Positions 34,889 through 38,214 of a stretch of 38,214 bases of DNA are shown here, in pieces. Each line of letters starts with the position of its first letter. Positions within the stretch are counted from its first letter, which is position 1. The notes below the pieces were generated by a model. The model ran no database searches, was not told where the DNA came from, and worked only from the letters and a program-made list of their open reading frames with translations. The position numbers were made by a program, and so were the translations under genes. The stretch spans positions 1 through 38,214 of the forward strand of contig DASXUJ010000138.1 in the NCBI GenBank assembly GCA_036504895.1. The letters run 5' to 3'. The stretch comes from Syntrophorhabdaceae bacterium. Lineage in GTDB: Bacteria; Desulfobacterota; Syntrophorhabdia; Syntrophorhabdales; Syntrophorhabdaceae.

Positions 34889-35080
34889 TACGCTGCAAGA
34901 GGGAAGAACTCTCAGGAGCGGAGCGGAAAAGACCTCAAGAATCTCAAGCTGAGTCGAGAGGGCCGTGAGTCTCGGGGTTTCTGCATGAACCCAGGACTAT
35001 TCTTTCGCGGGGTACGGACCGGTTAAAAACGGTATTCGCCCGGGACGGAAGAACGACGGGGTATATTCGGCATAAATCTC

Positions 35081-35109
35081 TTGACAGAGCAAGGGAAAAT
35101 GTTTAATAT
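35081..35109 (+). promoter_or_regulatory. Main promoter of the str operon
   Basis: Perfect TTGACA (35081-35086), 17 bases, then TAATAT (35104-35109). Transcription would start near 35116, giving a 62-base leader that holds a terminator-like hairpin directly before the rpsL ribosome binding site. Confidence 0.7.
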
Positions 35110-35135
35110 ACACAAGTTTTTTTGCGGGTACATTC

Positions 35136-35164
35136 ATCCCTTGTTAAGAAGGGATTATTTTTTT
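35136..35164 (+). terminator. Terminator-like hairpin (attenuator candidate) in the rpsL leader
   Basis: ATCCCTT-GTTAAG-AAGGGAT, a 7-bp stem with a 6-base loop, followed by TATTTTTTT that runs right into the GGAGGT ribosome binding site at 35165. The arrangement suits attenuation or regulation of rpsL translation, but the stem is only moderately stable. Confidence 0.5.
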
Positions 35165-35177
35165 GGAGGTAAAAGGA

Positions 35178-35552
35178 ATGCCAACCATTAATCAATTAGT
35201 GAGGCTAGGGAGGAAGGTCGTCAAGAAGAAAAGTTCCTCTCCCGCACTTACGAACTGCCCGCAGAAGAGGGGCGTGTGCGTGAGGGTATATACGACGACT
35301 CCGAAAAAGCCTAACTCGGCATTGAGAAAAGTCGCCCGTGTAAGGTTGACCAACAGCATAGAAGTGACGAGCTATATACCGGGAATCGGGCACAACCTCC
35401 AGGAGCACTCCGTTGTTCTTATAAGAGGTGGCAGAGTCAAGGACTTACCGGGCGTAAGATACCATATAATCAGGGGCTCGCTGGATGCAAGCGGCGTAGC
35501 GAACAGGAAGAAGAGCAGGTCGAAGTACGGCGCAAAGAGACCGAAACAATAG
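35178..35552 (+). CDS. rpsL: 30S ribosomal protein S12
   Basis: A 124-residue decoding-centre protein. It starts MPTINQLVR, and the signature [19 protein letters not shown] and the [14 protein letters not shown] loop are complete. GGAGGT lies 7 bases before the ATG at 35178; an in-frame TTG at 35163 is part of the ribosome binding region. In the KKPNS loop the lysine is the position where streptomycin resistance changes occur in other bacteria; the residue here is the normal Lys. First gene of the str operon. Confidence 0.98.
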   Translation: MPTINQLVRLGRKVVKKKSSSPALTNCPQKRGVCVRVYTTTPKKPNSALRKVARVRLTNSIEVTSYIPGIGHNLQEHSVVLIRGGRVKDLPGVRYHIIRGSLDASGVANRKKSRSKYGAKRPKQ

Positions 35553-35564
35553 AGGAGCAGGGGT

Positions 35565-36035
35565 ATGCCAAGAAAAGGACATATAGCAAAAAGAGAGAGG
35601 GTGCCTGATCTGAAATACAACGACCTTGTTGTTCAGAGGTTGATAAACTGCATCATGCTCGACGGAAAGAAGAGCACGGCAACCAGAATCGTGTATGGAG
35701 CATTCAACCTGGTTGAAGAAAAGGTGAAAGAAGAGGCCCTCAAGATTTTTCAGAAGGCCATGGACAATATTAAGCCCGAGATAGAGGTTAAGGCGAGGCG
35801 AGTCGGCGGCGCCACGTACCAGGTCCCTGTCGAGGTAAGAGTCAACAGAAAGCTTTCCCTCGGCATACGGTGGCTGATCCGCTATTCAAGGGACCGGTCG
35901 GAGAGGACGATGACCGAGCGGCTTGCCGGTGAAATCCTGGATGCCTACAATAATAAAGGCGGGTCTGTTAAAAAGAGAGAAGATACACATAAGATGGCTG
36001 AAGCGAACAAGGCTTTCGCGCATTATAGGTGGTAA
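35565..36035 (+). CDS. rpsG: 30S ribosomal protein S7
   Basis: A 156-residue 16S rRNA-binding assembly protein at the head of the 30S subunit. [20 protein letters not shown] and [15 protein letters not shown] (the family signature region) are complete, and the RGWLI-type block reads IRWLIRYSR. It follows rpsL by 12 bases with AGGAG upstream. Confidence 0.98.
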   Translation: MPRKGHIAKRERVPDLKYNDLVVQRLINCIMLDGKKSTATRIVYGAFNLVEEKVKEEALKIFQKAMDNIKPEIEVKARRVGGATYQVPVEVRVNRKLSLGIRWLIRYSRDRSERTMTERLAGEILDAYNNKGGSVKKREDTHKMAEANKAFAHYRW

Positions 36036-36045
36036 TAGGTGTTGA

Positions 36046-38139
36046 ATGAGTAAAGGCGGTATCAACGTATTAAGAAACGTGGGCATTATGGCCCATATCG
36101 ACGCAGGAAAAACGACCGCGACGGAGCGGATGCTTTTCTATACAGGCGTCAACACCCGCATCGGTGAGGTGGACGACGGCGCTGCGACCATGGATTGGAT
36201 GGAGCAGGAGAAAGAACGGGGAATCACCATCACCGCAGCGGCTACCACTTGTTTTTGGCGGGATCACAGGATCAATATCATCGACACGCCCGGCCATATC
36301 GACTTTACCATCGAAGTGGGGAGGTCCCTCAGGGTCCTCGACGGCGCGGTGGCCCTCTTTTCCGGTGTGGAAGGGGTGGAGCCCCAGTCGGAAACGGTCT
36401 GGAGACAGGCCGACAGGTACGGCGTCCCCCGCATAGGTTATGTGAACAAGATGGACAGGCCGGCTTCAAATCTCGATAAGTGCGTGGCTATGATGCGCGA
36501 CATATTGAAAGCGAACCCGCTTATACTTCAGATCCCCATAAAGCACGGGGATGAGTTCGTGGGCGTCGTCGACGTCATACGGGAGCATGCCCTCTTCTAT
36601 GATAAGGACCCCAAGGGGCTTGACGTCACGGTAACCGATATTCCGGAAGATCTGAAAGGGAAAGCCGAGGAACTGAAAATAGAGCTTTTAGAAGCTCTTG
36701 CAGAAATAGACGATGTATTCATGGCCGGCTATCTCGATGGTCTTGCCATGGGAGAAGACGAAATAAAAAGAGTGATACGGAAGGGCACGCTCAACGGAAA
36801 TTTTCTGCCCATTCTGTGTGGAAGCGCATTCAAGAATAAGGCGGTACAGCCTCTCCTTGACGCGATCGTCGATTACCTGCCTTCACCCGCCGAAGTATCT
36901 CCTTATAAGTACTGGACGGCGGAAGGGGTCGAAGGCGAGATGGAGGGTAACAAAGATGAGCCCTTCAGCGGACTCGTGTTCAAGATAATGACTGATCCCT
37001 TCGTGGGGCAGTTAAGCTATATACGCATCTATTCCGGCGAGTTGAAGACGGGAGACATGGTACTGAACAGCGCGAGGTCCAGGACGGAGCGTATAGGCAG
37101 GATCCTGCGACTTCACGCAAATAAGCGGGAAGATGTAAAAAGAGTGGAAGCGGGAGACATTTGCGCCATAGTGGGACTGAAGAATGCGAGCACGGGCGAC
37201 ACGCTCACCGGCGAAGACTCGGATATACTCTTCGAGACCATTGAAGTACCCGTACCCGTCGTATCCATCGCCATCACACCGAAAAAGAAAGACGATCTTA
37301 AGAAAATGTGGCTCGTCTTCAACAGGTACACCGTCGAAGACCCCTCAATTACCGTGAAAATGGATAAAGAGACGAGTGAGGTGATACTTTCCGGTATGGG
37401 TGAACTTCACCTTGAGATATTGATGGACCGGGCAAAGAGGGAGCATAACCTGGAAATGATATCGTCCGCTCCTCAGGTGGCGTACCGGGAGACCATCACC
37501 AGAGGTACCACGGGTATCGGCAAATACATCAAGCAGTCGGGTGGCAGGGGGCAGTACGGCCATGTGGTCCTTCAGGTATCCCCTCATGAGGGGGCCGACT
37601 TCATTTTTGAAAATAAGACCGTAGGCGGGGTAATCCCGAAAGAATATATCTCGAGTATCGAGGCGGGCGTCAGGGAGACCTGCGAAAAAGGCATCCTCCT
37701 CGGGTTCCCCCTTATCAACATAAAGGTGGAACTGACGGACGGCTCCTATCACGATGTCGATTCGTCGGAGCTGGCCTTCAAGCTTGCCGCCTCTTTGGGG
37801 CTCAAGCAGGCGGTGCACAAGGCGAATCCCGTTATCCTCGAGCCTATTATGAAAGTTGATATAAACGTACCCCCTGACTGCATGGGAACCGTTATCGGCG
37901 ATGTGTCGTCGAGAAGAGGCAGGATTGCCGAATTGGGGGACAGAAACGATTTTAAATATATAGTCGCCCACATACCCCTGGACCAGATGTTCGGGTATAC
38001 TACCCATCTGCGTTCAGCCACCCAGGGAAGGGGCTACTTCAGCATGGAATTTTTCCATTACACGCCTGTGCCGGGACATATCTATGAAACCTTGATGAAA
38101 AATAGAGAAAAAACAGTAACGGAGGTTCTTTATGGCTAA
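36046..38139 (+). CDS. fusA: Elongation factor G
   Basis: A 697-residue translocase GTPase. G1 AHIDAGKTT, switch II region DTPGHIDFT, and NKMD are intact, followed by EF-G domains II-V including the GRGQYGHV segment of domain IV and the HYTPVPGHI segment near the end. Length and motifs fit canonical EF-G I. The ribosome binding site is weak (AGGTG). Its last 8 bases overlap the tuf start. Confidence 0.98.
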   Translation: MSKGGINVLRNVGIMAHIDAGKTTATERMLFYTGVNTRIGEVDDGAATMDWMEQEKERGITITAAATTCFWRDHRINIIDTPGHIDFTIEVGRSLRVLDGAVALFSGVEGVEPQSETVWRQADRYGVPRIGYVNKMDRPASNLDKCVAMMRDILKANPLILQIPIKHGDEFVGVVDVIREHALFYDKDPKGLDVTVTDIPEDLKGKAEELKIELLEALAEIDDVFMAGYLDGLAMGEDEIKRVIRKGTLNGNFLPILCGSAFKNKAVQPLLDAIVDYLPSPAEVSPYKYWTAEGVEGEMEGNKDEPFSGLVFKIMTDPFVGQLSYIRIYSGELKTGDMVLNSARSRTERIGRILRLHANKREDVKRVEAGDICAIVGLKNASTGDTLTGEDSDILFETIEVPVPVVSIAITPKKKDDLKKMWLVFNRYTVEDPSITVKMDKETSEVILSGMGELHLEILMDRAKREHNLEMISSAPQVAYRETITRGTTGIGKYIKQSGGRGQYGHVVLQVSPHEGADFIFENKTVGGVIPKEYISSIEAGVRETCEKGILLGFPLINIKVELTDGSYHDVDSSELAFKLAASLGLKQAVHKANPVILEPIMKVDINVPPDCMGTVIGDVSSRRGRIAELGDRNDFKYIVAHIPLDQMFGYTTHLRSATQGRGYFSMEFFHYTPVPGHIYETLMKNREKTVTEVLYG

Positions 38140-38214
38140 GAAAAAGTATGAACGAACGAAACCCCATGTCAACATAGGAACCATTGGACACATAGATCAT
38201 GGAAAGACAACCCT
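38132..38214 (+). CDS. tuf: Elongation factor Tu (N-terminal part, cut by window edge)
   Basis: The first 27 codons of EF-Tu, which delivers aminoacyl-tRNA to the ribosome. [20 protein letters not shown] leads into IDHGKTT (G1 motif; Ile where most have Val). GGAGG lies 6 bases before the ATG at 38132, inside fusA, and the two genes overlap by 8 bases. The rest lies beyond the window. Confidence 0.95.
   Translation, partial: MAKKKYERTKPHVNIGTIGHIDHGKTT

Noticed and set aside
34700-35026. Possible 108-codon gene before rpsL
   Set aside because: The product has no family motif, no ribosome binding site precedes its ATG, and it starts inside the minus-strand promoter of the MFS gene and spans another promoter.
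34895-35040. Glycine or other riboswitch suggested by AACTCTCAGG at 34908
   Set aside because: The required paired core elements upstream are missing, so the match is likely chance.

Overview
The window reads as chromosomal core DNA of a Gram-negative anaerobe. Outer-membrane-type lipoprotein and lytic transglycosylase genes, a menaquinone-type methyltransferase (UbiE/MenG), Tat genes, a bacterial str operon and a complex I operon without the normal NADH-input subunits all fit this. My best guess is a Desulfobacterota (former Deltaproteobacteria) lineage with syntrophic or fermentative habits, of the Syntrophorhabdus/Syntrophus kind. That is inference from gene content; there is no rRNA in the window to confirm it. 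I saw no tRNA, rRNA, CRISPR array, insertion sequence or phage gene.

Layout. (1) Positions 1-4360, minus strand: one transcription unit from a strong promoter near 4330-4354. It reads aspS, then an HMG-CoA-lyase-like condensing enzyme (citrate/homocitrate/isopropylmalate synthase type) with an unexpected C-terminal Cache-like sensor domain, then the start of an aconitase/LeuC-family dehydratase cut by the window edge. (2) Positions 4423-8347, minus strand: an acyl-CoA dehydrogenase with relocated catalytic glutamate and a palindromic operator upstream, UbiE/MenG, a BASS-type transporter and a 4-oxalocrotonate-tautomerase-like protein. (3) Positions 8580-23034, plus strand: a nuo operon, nuoA-B-C-D-[NuoF C-terminal domain fused to a GltD-like flavoprotein]-G-H-I-J-K-L-M-N, preceded by two CRP/FNR-type palindromes and a promoter. 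nuoE and the FMN/NADH half of nuoF are missing. The fusion probably replaces the NADH dehydrogenase module. (4) Positions 23098-29871, minus strand: lytic transglycosylase, a small coiled-coil protein, DedA, TatC, a DUF502 protein, FtsY, a zinc-ribbon protein, a BamE/SmpA-like lipoprotein, TsaC/Sua5 and TatA, largely envelope and protein-targeting functions. (5) Positions 30024-32186, plus strand: acetyl-CoA synthetase with its own promoter and a strong terminator, followed by an orphan SAM-dependent methyltransferase. (6) Positions 33373-34605, minus strand: an OxlT-type MFS carrier that shares a bidirectional terminator with the methyltransferase. (7) Positions 34860-38214, plus strand: the str operon rpsL-rpsG-fusA-tuf (tuf cut by the edge), with a terminator-like hairpin abutting the rpsL ribosome binding site.

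How it fits together: acyl-CoA oxidation, acetate activation and a citrate-forming branch would feed reducing equivalents to a menaquinone-reducing complex I whose electron donor is probably NADPH or another carrier, not NADH through NuoEF. The most unusual elements are the NuoF'-GltD fusion, with what looks like a permuted iron-sulfur ligand set, and the condensing enzyme fused to a Cache-like domain. Neither is claimed to be new to science, because no database could be searched.
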